Positions 34,979-47,042 of a stretch of 64,000 bases of DNA are shown piece by piece. A model generated the notes under the pieces. That model had not been told where the DNA came from. It made no database searches and saw only the letters and a program-made list of their open reading frames with translations. The position numbers and the translations under genes are program-made. The DNA is taken from assembly GCA_002261195.1 (NCBI GenBank), contig MVBO01000005.1, positions 134,952 through 198,951 of the forward strand, read 5' to 3'. Within the stretch, counting starts at the first letter, position 1. Every line of letters starts with the position of its first letter. This DNA comes from Bifiguratus adelaidae (taxonomy: Eukaryota; Mucoromycota; Endogonomycetes; Endogonales).

Positions 34979-37900
34979 ATGGCTGCCAACGGTACGACTC
35001 CCTACAACACCACGGAGCCGGCAGAGCTTGCTGCTGCTGCTCCACCGACGACACTGGAACCAATGTCAAAGGGCGACAAGGCTCCTGAGGCAGAGCTTAC
35101 TCCTGATCAAGCCAAGATGAAGGCGGAACGAGACGAGCGCAATAAGCTAAAGAAGGCTGAGAAGCTCGCCAAGTTGGAGGCCAAAAACGCCGCTAAGAAG
35201 GCCAAGGTGGGTTTAATGTGCTACTGTAGACTATTGTCTTTTGCATCGTCTGACGCTCGTTTTTGCATGTCCAGGAGGAGGCTGCCGCACTCGCTGGCAA
35301 ACAAAAGAAGGACAAAAAGAAGGCAGCCAAGGCTGAGGAAGAGGAAGAGTTTGTCAACATGACTCCCAAGGGTGAAAAGAAGGGTACGTTTTTGATCTAG
35401 ATGGCCGGATACCCGTATCGCTTCGCATTGTTCATACTTCTGTTACTAGATTTGAGCCAGCCGATGGCGGCAAAGTACAATACGAAGGCTGTCGAAGCGG
35501 CGTGGCAAGCCTGGTGGGAGAAGGAGGGCTTTTTTGAGCCTGAATTGATTGATGGAAAGCCCAAGCCCGAGGGCTTGTACGTCGTGCCAGCGCCGCCGCC
35601 TAATGTCACTGGTAGTTTGCATATCGGGCACGGTTTAACCGTGGCCATTCAGGATTGTATGGTGCGATGGTAGGTTACCTTAGCGGGTGCAAGACATATG
35701 TTAATGGGCTCTAGGAACCGCATGCTGGGCAAGACTGTGCTCTTCAACCCTGGTATCGATCACGCCGGTATTTCTTGCCAATCGGTTGTCGAAAAGACAC
35801 TATGGAAGGAAAAGGGATTGACGCGCCATGATCTTGGTCGTGAGGCCTTTATCAATGAGGTCTGGAAGTGGAAAGAGAAATACGCTTACCGAATCCACGA
35901 ACAATTCGAGCGTCTCGGAAGCAGTTACGACTGGAAGCGTCTTCGATTCACAATGGACGATAACTTGTCCAAGGCTGTGCGTGAGACGTTTGTGCGGTTG
36001 CACGACGAAGGCACCATTTATCGCGCGAATCGTCTTGTCAATTGGTGTGTCCGTCTCAACACGGCCTTGTCCAATTTGGAAGTCGAAAACAAGGAGATCC
36101 CTGGACGTACATTAATGAGCGTCCCCGGTTATGATCCCTCGGAAAAGTTCGAATTTGGTGTGCTAACAGAGTTTGCTTACCAAGTTGAAGGCAGTGATGA
36201 GCGTTTGGTGGTTGCTACGACGAGACCTGAAACTATGCTCGCCGATACCGCTGTGGCAGTTCACCCACAAGATAAACGATACACTCACCTTGTCGGAAAA
36301 TTCGTCATTCATCCTTTCCATGAGCGACGCCTACCCATTATTGCCGATGAGATGGTTGACATGGAGTTTGGAACCGGTGCTGTCAAGATGACTCCGGCTC
36401 ATGATCCCAACGATTATGAAGTCGGCAAGTGCCATAATCTGCAATTTATCAGCATCCTCAATGATGACGGCACGTATAATAGTGAAGCTGGCATGTTTGC
36501 AGGCATGAAGCGTTTCCATGTCCGCAAGGCTGTCGTCGAGGAGCTCAAGAAACGGGGTCTCTTTGTTGGAACCAAGGATAACGCCATGAGCGTGCCCATG
36601 TGTGCCAAGTCTGGCGATGTGATCGAACCCATCATGAAGCCACAATGGTGGGTAAACTGCACACCCATGGCTCAAGCTGCCATGGAGGCCGTGCGCAAGG
36701 GAGAAATGACGATCTCGCCCAAAACTTCAGAACAAGATTGGTTCCGTTGGCTGGGCAACATTCAAGATTGGTGTATTTCACGTCAACTCTGGTGGGGACA
36801 TCGTATCCCTTGCTATTACATTCACTTTGAAGGCGAAGAGGATAAGGCTCAGGAGGATAGAAACGATGAATACTGGGTTTCTGGTCAAGATGAAGAGGCT
36901 GCTCGCAAGAAGGTCGAGGTCAAATATCCTGGCCGAAAGTTTACCCTCGAGCAAGGTAGGTGGCATGACATATGTCGCATTGACGCTCATCCCTCTATCA
37001 GATCCCGATGTATTGGATACCTGGTTCTCTTCTGGCTTATGGCCCTTTTCGATCTTTGGCTGGCCCGACAACACCGCTGATCTCGACACATTTTACCCGA
37101 CGTCTCTTTTGGAGACCGGATGGGACATTCTCTTCTTTTGGGTGGCTCGCATGGTCATGTTCGGCATCAAGCTTACTGGCCAAGTTCCCTTCTCGAAGGT
37201 GTTTTGCCATGCCATGATTCGTGATGCTCACGGTCGCAAGATGAGCAAGTCTCTCGGCAACGTCATTGATCCGGTGGACGTGATTGAGGGTATTTCGCTG
37301 GCCGGTCTCCATGAAAAGCTGTTGCTGGGCAATCTTGACCCTCGCGAAATCGAAACGGCGAAGGCCGGACAAAAGGAAGATTATCCTGATGGTATCCCGC
37401 AATGTGGTACCGATGCTCTGCGTTTCGCCTTATGTGCCTACACATCCACGGGACGTGACATCAACCTCGACATCAAACGCGTAGACGGTTACCGCAAGTT
37501 CTGTAACAAACTCTGGAACGCAACCCGCTTTGCCATGATGAAACTGGGTGACGACTTCCAGCCCAAGGCTACGGCTGATTTGACCGGCAAGGAATCCTTG
37601 GCGGACCGTTACATTCTGAGCAGATTGAACGCCGCCGCGGTTGAGGTCAACAAGCATTTGGAGGAAATGAACTTCATGGCTGCGACTACAGACTTGTACA
37701 GCTTCTGGATCTACGAGCTTTGTGATGTTTATATTGAATTGATCAAACCTATTTGCGATGCCGACACCACCAATGACGTTGCTGCTGCCGAGCAGAAACG
37801 TATCGCCCAAGAAACCCTCTACACCTGTATCGAATCCGCCCTCAAATTGCTTCACCCATTCATGCCGTTCGTTACCGAGGAACTATGGCAACGTTTGCAT

Positions 37901-38315
37901 CGACGTGAAGGTGACACTTGCCCTACCATTGTTCGCGCCAAATATCCCACAGAGAAGAAGGAGTACAATGATCCTGAAGCCGAGAAGAAGTTTGAGTACT
38001 TGTACGCTATCGTCAAGGGTGTCCGAAGTCTGGCTCAAGAGCACAATATCCTCAAAAATCTGGAAGGTAAGTTGAACACCCCCCCCCCCCGCGCGGCGCC
38101 TCGCGTATGACAATATATTCAAACGCATGATAGTATTCGTTCAATGTCCTGCAGAGCAAGCGACACTGATCAAGAACGAAATGGGTATCATTACTACACT
38201 CATCAAGGGCTGCAAGGCTCTGCATATGGTGCCATCCGGTGAAGCCTTCCCGCAAGGTTGTGCCACCGCTGCCGTCAACGATACGTCGGTAGCATTGAAG
38301 GTCTCTGAGGTATAG
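34979..38315 (+). CDS. VAS1: Cytosolic valyl-tRNA synthetase, lacking the usual C-terminal coiled coil
   Basis: Charges cytosolic tRNA-Val. A Lys/Ala/Glu-rich N-terminal extension ([20 protein letters not shown]), typical of eukaryotic ValRS, precedes the core. Motifs are [20 protein letters not shown] (HIGH), [18 protein letters not shown], editing-domain [75 protein letters not shown], and [20 protein letters not shown] (KMSKS). The anticodon-binding domain is complete ([13 protein letters not shown] ... [17 protein letters not shown]). The last exon (from 38134) ends [13 protein letters not shown]. Here related enzymes continue for about 90 residues of coiled coil, and I find no such exon in the following 400 bp. 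Introns include 35207-35274, 35384-35449, one near 35672-35714, one near 36955-37002, and 38067-38133, which carries a run of 12 C. The start [10 protein letters not shown] has no presequence. The frame is clean. Confidence 0.93.
38079..38090 (+). repeat. Poly(C)12 tract inside the last ValRS intron
   Basis: Twelve consecutive C followed by GCGCGGCGCC within intron 38067-38133. Such a run is prone to slippage and to sequencing length errors. It is intronic and does not affect the frame. Confidence 0.85.
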
Positions 38316-38735
38316 AATGGATGACTCGTAAAATGATTAGAGAGTATTCCCGTCGTAAATGTTTACATTTGCCAATACAAATAATGTCAGGACACAGGTT
38401 ATAGTGTATCCTTGGAGTGAAGAATGCCCTTGCATCAGCATTGCACACAGCCGGTCGCGTGGTATCCACACATTGCTGGACAATGGCTGCTTGGTACTGA
38501 CGTCATTCAACGACTCCAATAAATGGCATTTCCATTTTAGGACGTCCAAGGTGAACGTGCGCAGAGACAGGTTTGTTTGTTGATCTTGCTCTCTTTACTG
38601 ATTGACACGCCATTGCATTGCATTTATCACGTAAGAAGACTGCCGAATAGCCTATTATTCATGCAGGAAAGCTCACTTTGTATCACATTGACGCTTTAGC
38701 TTTTCATTGTCTGATAAGACTACAAGACTCTCTTG
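38316..38735. other. Intergenic region after cytosolic ValRS
   Basis: 420 bp searched in three plus frames for the missing ValRS C-terminal coiled coil. None of the open stretches resembles it. Otherwise nothing is recognised apart from the GMPPA promoter. Confidence 0.5.
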
Positions 38736-40140
38736 ATGGGCTCATCAAATTACAAAGCCATCATCCTCGTTGGAGGACCTTCTCGCGGCACACGTTTCCG
38801 ACCCTTATCTCTCGATGTACCCAAACCCTTATTCCCCGTGGCTGGCAAGCCCATCATCTGGCACCACATGGCTGCCCTGTCCAAGGTTGAAGGTCTCACA
38901 GAGGTCTTACTGATTGGCTTCTTTGAGGATCGCGTCTTTGAGAACTTTCTTCAACAGGTAGCCACCGAATTCCCAGACATGAATGTTCGGTAAGATAGTG
39001 TGCTTGCCATAGGTGACTCTAGCTTGACGCTCTGTGTACTCAGGTACCTTCGCGAATATCAAGCCTTGGGTACAGCCGGAGGTATCTATCATTTCCGAGA
39101 CGAGATCATGCGCGGTGATCCTCAGCAATTCTTTGTCTTGCATGCCGACGTGGCATGTACCTTCCCCTTGAACGAAATGATGACTGCCCATATGAAACAC
39201 CGCGGCTTGTGTACTATGCTTGGCACCAAAGTTCCCCGCGATCAAGCCAACAAGTTTGGTACAATTGTTGCCAACAGTGAAACGAATGAAGTCCTTCACT
39301 ATGTCGAAAAGCCAGATGCCTTCATTTCCAACCTCATCTCGTGTGGTGTCTACCTTTTCGATGCCGCCGTCTTTGCAGAGATCAAGAAGGCGTTGGACCG
39401 CAAAAAGGATCCAAACAATGAGGAGAATGATTACTTAATGACGAGCAGCGATGACCGTCTACGTCTGGAACAAGACCTGCTCCGACCTCTTTCAGAAGCC
39501 AAGAAGCTCTATGTGTACGAAACAACCGACTTTTGGAGACAAATAAAAACCGCAGGGTAAGTACCGACAGGTGGATGACATGCCATGTATTCATGGGTTT
39601 GACAGCTCCTCTGTACCTGCCAACGCGGCCTACCTTGAGCAACTCCTTAAGAAGGATCCTTCCTATCTCACCGCTCCTTCCGCCAATGGCCCAGAAATTG
39701 TTGGCGCAGTGTACATTCATCCATCCGCTCAGGTGGATCCAAAGGCTAAAATCGGTCCAAATGTCTCTATCGGCCCCCGTGCCGTTATTGGCAAAGGTGT
39801 CCGTATCCGGGATTCCATCATCTTGGACAATGCCCACATTGGGGTAAGCCATGCCTCCTTCGCCTACTCTTTATGATTCTCATTCCATGTCTAGGCTGGA
39901 AGCTGTATTCTTCATGCCGTGGTAGGCTGGGATAGCAAGATTGGACAATGGGCCCGTGTGGAAGGATCCCCGGTCGTGGGCCACAACACCACCATCCTCT
40001 CCAAGAATGGCCTCAAGAGCCAAAGCATCACCATCCTTGGTAAAGAAGTCACTGTCCGTGATGAAGTGATCATCCGTAACTGCATTGTGTTGCCTCACAA
40101 GGGCCTCGATGCGTCTTTCCACGATGAAATCTTGATGTAA
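38736..40140 (+). CDS. Mannose-1-phosphate guanylyltransferase alpha-type (GMPPA)
   Basis: Partner of GDP-mannose pyrophosphorylase. In animals GMPPA binds GDP-mannose and restrains the catalytic GMPPB subunit, so this protein probably tunes GDP-mannose supply for glycosylation and wall mannans. The nucleotidyltransferase domain starts YKAIILVGGPSRGTRFRPLS and continues VPKPLFPVAGKPIIWHHM, the GMPPA form of the motif. YLREYQALGTAGGIYHFRDE, FFVLHADVACTF and LHYVEKPDAFISNLISCGVY follow. A left-handed beta-helix of hexapeptide repeats (VDPKAKIGPNVSIGPRAVIG ... IRDSIILDNAHIG) precedes the C-terminal IVLPHKGLDASFHDEILM. Three introns (about 38990-39043, 39556-39604, 39843-39895). ATG 38736 starts MGSSNYKAIILVGG; the upstream codon is not ATG. 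Confidence 0.92.
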
Positions 40141-40242
40141 AAGTCTTCCATTAGTAACAGCATTTGATAAATCGCAATATTACGTTCAACCTAGCAACAA
40201 ACGCGTCAACGTCACCTTCCAAATATAGTCATCTCGTACCAT

Positions 40243-40256
40243 AACCCTAACCCTCC
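40243..40256 (+). promoter_or_regulatory. Telobox-like AACCCTAACCCTCC element
   Basis: Two partial CCCTAA units about 135 bp upstream of the 40390 gene. AACCCTAA is the site bound by Tbf1/telobox factors in several fungi. Too short to be a telomere remnant with confidence. Confidence 0.4.
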
Positions 40257-40389
40257 AAGTTCTGACAGGTTGCTTGACTCAGAATTCATGCCTGCCAATG
40301 ACGTCCATCCCTTAACGCCTCCCGATCACCTTTACTTTCCAATATTGCTTTCGTTTGTGCATCGTTTCTTATCGACGTAACTTGCAACC

Positions 40390-41007
40390 ATGTCAACTCC
40401 AGGCTCCGAGACACCAAAGCACGTTAAACCTCAATCCTCCATTTCGCGCTTCCTTTTGGATACGTCCGCTCCCGTCAAGGTTTTGGTTCCCACCCTGATC
40501 ATTCAAGCTATCCTCCATCCGCGTCTTCAAAAGTTGGACTTTAAGACGCTCAACTTGGTCCTCTATACGCATCATGCCGTCTGGTTCTCTGTCGTGACAG
40601 CCATCGGGTTTCTGGAGGCCCCCATCAAGTTTGAGGCTCCGACGGTGACGCGTGAACAACTTTTGGACGTTGGCCGACACGTCTTTTCTGCCTTGAACAA
40701 GGCGGAAGTTCTCTTGTCTGTTGTCGGACTTGATCTGTTTTATATCTGGCGGCAACATGTCAATAACATGGGTCTGAAGGTGAATAAGGTCATGATGACG
40801 GCAACCCTTGTTCCGGCTGCGCTTAGCTTGCTTTGGCAAGCTGGCTATACGCTGCCACGATTGATGAAGCGTGCGGGAGTTCAGGTCAAGGGAAAGCAGG
40901 TGGAAGAGTCTCAAGTCCACTTGGTGCATGTGGTCACCGAGATCATCAAATTGGGAGGTTTGGCCGTGGCTGGCTTGCGCTATGGTAAGATTGTATTGAA
41001 GTCATAG
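40390..41007 (+). CDS. Small membrane protein of unknown function (about four TM segments)
   Basis: Single-exon gene of 205 residues, which is unusual in this intron-rich window. I do not recognise a named family. It starts with a short Pro/Ser-rich tail (MSTPGSETPKHVKPQSSISR) and then has hydrophobic stretches: VLVPTLIIQAIL, HHAVWFSVVTAIGFLEAPIK, AEVLLSVVGLDLFYIW, VMMTATLVPAALSLLWQAGY and IIKLGGLAVAGLRYG. The segment FLEAPIKFEAPTVTREQLLD followed by GRHVFSALNKAE reminds me of small uncharacterised bacterial membrane proteins, but I cannot verify this. The C-terminus is basic (GKIVLKS). Base use is like its neighbours. The lack of introns could reflect retroposition or bacterial origin, or only its small size. 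A telobox-like element lies upstream. Confidence 0.75.
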   Translation: MSTPGSETPKHVKPQSSISRFLLDTSAPVKVLVPTLIIQAILHPRLQKLDFKTLNLVLYTHHAVWFSVVTAIGFLEAPIKFEAPTVTREQLLDVGRHVFSALNKAEVLLSVVGLDLFYIWRQHVNNMGLKVNKVMMTATLVPAALSLLWQAGYTLPRLMKRAGVQVKGKQVEESQVHLVHVVTEIIKLGGLAVAGLRYGKIVLKS

Positions 41008-41058
41008 ACGAGACATGTACAGTGTCGAGTAGTGCTCGTAATTGTGAATACACATGAC

Positions 41059-41964
41059 TTATCGTCTTTTCCATACGCTCATTTTTTCTCTGCCTTGCCT
41101 TGATGCGTGCGATTTACAATCATATTCGGTGACTTCTTCAAAGGTTGGCGTGAGAAAACGTCGGTAGCTGGATACAGGAATAGTGTATCGTGAGCATGCG
41201 CAGGGTCCCTGTGTTTGGCATCGGCCTTTAAACGACTTACTCTTCCGGTTGAACGGCGAATGGAGGACCGCCCTCGTAGACGTCGATTGGGAACATGAGT
41301 GCGATCAATAGTCCACCAGGGACAATCAATTCGCTCATGCGATCTGCCCAAGCTTGCCACAGCGTCGGACCTAGTGCGCAAAAGAAGCTACGACAAGTGT
41401 CAGCGAGCGGCGGGAATGGAAAAGAAACAACGACACTTGCGGGTAATCGTAAATGAGCTGATAACCACCTTGCGGCGGTGTAAAGGTGAAAAAGTCATCG
41501 GCGATAAAGTCGTAATGCTCGCTCTTTGGAGTCATCGCAACCACCTAGCATGCAGAGTGATGAACCATGTGGACTACCTATGGCTGATATGGCAGCCATA
41601 CCTTGTCAATGATCGTTGGACTAATATCGAGGCCCGTCATATGTCGCCTTTCGTTGGCGAGATAGATCACATCATAACCTAAGTCCCCGATAAGCAACTT
41701 GTCACATCATGTCAAAACCTACCGCTTCCACAACCCGGAACAAGGCCCTGGCCGTCGGGCAACTCCACAGGCCGCTCTTCTACCAGTTGCTTCAACGCCG
41801 GACTCGGCTCTCCGTGGTCCCAGGGCGTGATGCCTTCCTGCCACATTGCGTCCCAGCCTAGTCGACACCACCTTGAGCCCCTGGACAGCGGATAGGAGCC
41901 CCCGCGCTGACCCACCTCCCCCCCTCGTTTTCGCCAACTCTTGCATCCGCTGCTTCATCGTCAT
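41059..41964 (-). CDS. Thiol/halide S-adenosylmethionine methyltransferase (TPMT/HOL family)
   Basis: SAM-dependent enzyme that methylates sulfide, thiocyanate, thiopurines or halides (PF05724). Exons on the minus strand give MTMKQRMQELAKTRG, then WDAMWQEGITPWDHGEPSPA (family hallmark), LPDGQGLVPGCGSG (SAM-binding motif I), YDVIYLANERRHMTGLDISP, HYDFIADDFFTFTPP, FFCALGPTLWQAWADRMSEL, LIVPGGLLIALMFPID and GPPFAVQPEEYRRFL. It ends in EKMSVWKRR, the common family terminus. Five introns of 50-65 bp or more are used; one has a GC donor (GCAAGT, complement of 41435-41440). Stop at 41059-41061. The start lies 125 bp from the divergent mitochondrial Hsp70 start, so the two share a promoter. Confidence 0.87.
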
Positions 41965-42089
41965 AATGAAAGTCACGCAAATGGATTGACGCCGGACGAT
42001 CCTTGTCGCGCCTCTTTTTGTCTCTCTTCTGCTCTTTTTCTCTGACGTCTCTCTTGAATAGGTGTTGGTGCACGCTTGAACGCAACAGC

Positions 42090-44591
<2,502 letters not shown>

Positions 44592-44793
44592 CAGGGAAAT
44601 GCTCACACGCACTCACGAGTCTTAGCAATCGGAAGGTGGTAACCAATCCGGACCCAAGGAGGGAGAGTTCAAGGATGTGGATGAGAATAAGTGAACAATG
44701 AAAATGCAGCATTGCGAACAATGGCAACAATAAAAACGTGACGTCATCAAACCTTTTTCTTTTTCAATGTTTTGGGCGCCATCCATTCACCTT

Positions 44794-46834
44794 ATGGCTT
44801 CCTTCTCTTTACCCACGATCAATGATAATCCCTCTGGGTGGGGACCGTCAGCATCAACACTCAAAGATCAATATGATGGCATCCCATATACACCTTTCAG
44901 CAAAGGTGATAAACTAGGCCGGATCGCGGACTGGAATCAACCTGACGTTCGCGAAAAGGAGGTGACGGGTGGTCGTCAAAGCCGCCCAGGACGCTTTCAA
45001 AGAGGTGAGTATGGATGTGATTATCCATGATCCGTATCTAAACGTCTATAGACCAATATCAAGCTTATGGATCCAACGTCATTTCTGCGTTCTCTTATAC
45101 ACACAACGAAGATGAGGCCTCCTTCTCGGTTGTGGACAACCGTACTGCTGCTGCCAAGAAGGCTGCTACGCTAAGAAGCATTGGCATCTCGAAGAACAAG
45201 CAACAAACGCGTTTTGGAGCTCAAAATCAACGTCCTCAATATGGCCGTGGTGCAACTACCCAAGGCCGAGGTGGCTATGGTCGTGGCCGAGGTGGTCGCC
45301 GATTTGGATGGAGGGATTATGATAAGGTAAGTTGCGTTTTGATGGGCGGAGTATGGACGAATTCGCTGTTTTGGAATGATGAGAAACTTTTTCGCGCATC
45401 TTGAGCAACTATTATGAGACCTCGTTTTGAGGACTCCGTTGCAATGCAAGTCGCAATAGTCATAGTTACACTGACTTTAGCGATAACTGTCCATGTGGTT
45501 GCTCTGCTGTGGTTGGGGTTAGAACTAACCGTTCTTGTTGCTTTTTGCAGCCTCAACGCTTAAGAGATGCTTCCGTCAACGTTGGCCCAGAGTGGAAGGT
45601 GTTGGATGAGATTGATTTCATGCGTCTGGGTAGACTCAATTTCTCGGTTCCTGAACCGGAGGATCTGACAAGATACGGATTCCTGAGTTACTATGATCGC
45701 GCCTACGATCGTGTCAATACGCGCAATGAAAAGCCTTTGCAGCATCTAGATCGCGTCAAGTACGACAGCACCACAAGCGATGACCCTGTACTACAAAATT
45801 ACATGAAAGAGAATGCCGCTGACGTGTTCGCCACTGACACCATCTTGGCACTCCTCATGTGCAGTACGAGAACTGTCTATCCTTGGGACATTGTGATCAA
45901 CCGTTTGGAGGACAAGATTGTCTTCGACAAGCGTGATGGCGGTGCTTTTGGTAAGTTGAATATATAGTCAATCAAAAGTGCCTTGGCCGACCCTTGTGCT
46001 TTAGATTACATTTCAGTGAATGAAAACGCCCAGGATCCTCCCATGGAAAGCTCAGAAAAAGACAGCATCAATACTCCCAGTGCCCTCTCCCTCGAAGCCA
46101 CATACATCAACCAAAATTTCGCCGCTCAGGTTGTGAATGATCAACAACGATATGAATACGAAGAGCCTAATCCATTTGGCACGGACGATGAACCTTTGGC
46201 TTCTTGTGGTTACCGTTATCGTCGCTATGATCTTACAAGCAAAACGGCCGGCGCTTCCACGACAGAGGACGGAGAAGAGGCGGAAGACGATTCCATCTCC
46301 ATGATTGTCCGCACTGAAGTTGACGCATGCTTGCCCGGTGGCCCCAACTCCGAACCATCCCTCATCACCATTCGCGCCCTCAATGAATTTGATCCCAATG
46401 CCCAAGGTTCCGGCGGCTCGCTCAACTGGCGTCAGAAGCTGGATTCACAACGTGGCGCTGTTGCGGCTACAGAGATGAAGAACAATGCTGCCAAGCTCGC
46501 TCGGTGGGCCGTACAAGCCATCCTCGCCGGCTCCGACCAAATGAAGATTGGTTACGTCAGCCGCGCCAATCCAAAAGACAACAACCGACATGTCATCCTC
46601 GGTACCCAAGCCTATAAACCAAGGGAGTTTGTCACGCAAATGAACATCTCTGTCAATAATGGTTGGGGTATCGTCAAGGCGGTCGTTGACATGTGCTTCA
46701 AATTACCTGAAGGCAAGTACGTCCTCGTCAAGGATCCCAATAAGCCCATATTGCGTATATATTCTGTACCTATCAACACCTTTGAAGACGAGGAGGAAAG
46801 CGGCGAGGAAGAAGAGATCGAGAAGGAGAAATAA
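44794..46834 (+). CDS. Translation initiation factor eIF3 subunit d (Moe1-like)
   Basis: Cap-binding subunit of eIF3, equivalent to S. pombe Moe1. The N-terminus MASFSLPTINDNPSGWGPSA, then PYTPFSKGDKLGRIADW, matches the family. A GR-rich RNA-binding stretch (GRGATTQGRGGYGRGRGGRR) follows. The cap-binding core is recognisable in LDEIDFMRLGRLNFSVPEPE, ATDTILALLMCSTRTVYPWD, LSLEATYINQNFAAQVV, LITIRALNEFDPNAQGSGGS and LNWRQKLDSQRGAVAATEMK. The tail is strongly acidic (EEEESGEEEEIEKEK-like). Four exons; one intron (about 45327-45550) is over 220 bp, far longer than the usual 50-60 bp here. ATG 44794 is preferred over 44767, because the nine extra residues are not conserved. Confidence 0.92.
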
Positions 46835-46846
46835 ACCCTAACCCTT
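46833..46846 (+). promoter_or_regulatory. Telobox-like AAACCCTAACCCTT overlapping the eIF3d stop
   Basis: The element begins inside the TAA stop codon of eIF3d and lies about 200 bp upstream of the ADAM protease start. It is almost the same as the element at 40243. Two copies in one window suggest a used regulatory motif rather than chance. Confidence 0.4.
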
Positions 46847-47042
46847 CAGAGTGCCTTTTTGTCTGAAACAGTGCGAGATTGTGTTCACCTTGACCGTCGA
46901 TTGAGCCCATTGGACGCTTGAGCTACAGACTGACATGGTTGTTTGACGTGCGTTTCGCTTCTACTCTACCTACGTTTGCAAAAACTGTCCATTGCCGTGC
47001 CTTAAAGACGCTTCCCCTTTGTGGGGATCTCGACGCCAAGCC

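Noticed and set aside
40243..40256. Internal telomere remnant
   Set aside because: Only about two repeat units; better explained as a telobox promoter motif.
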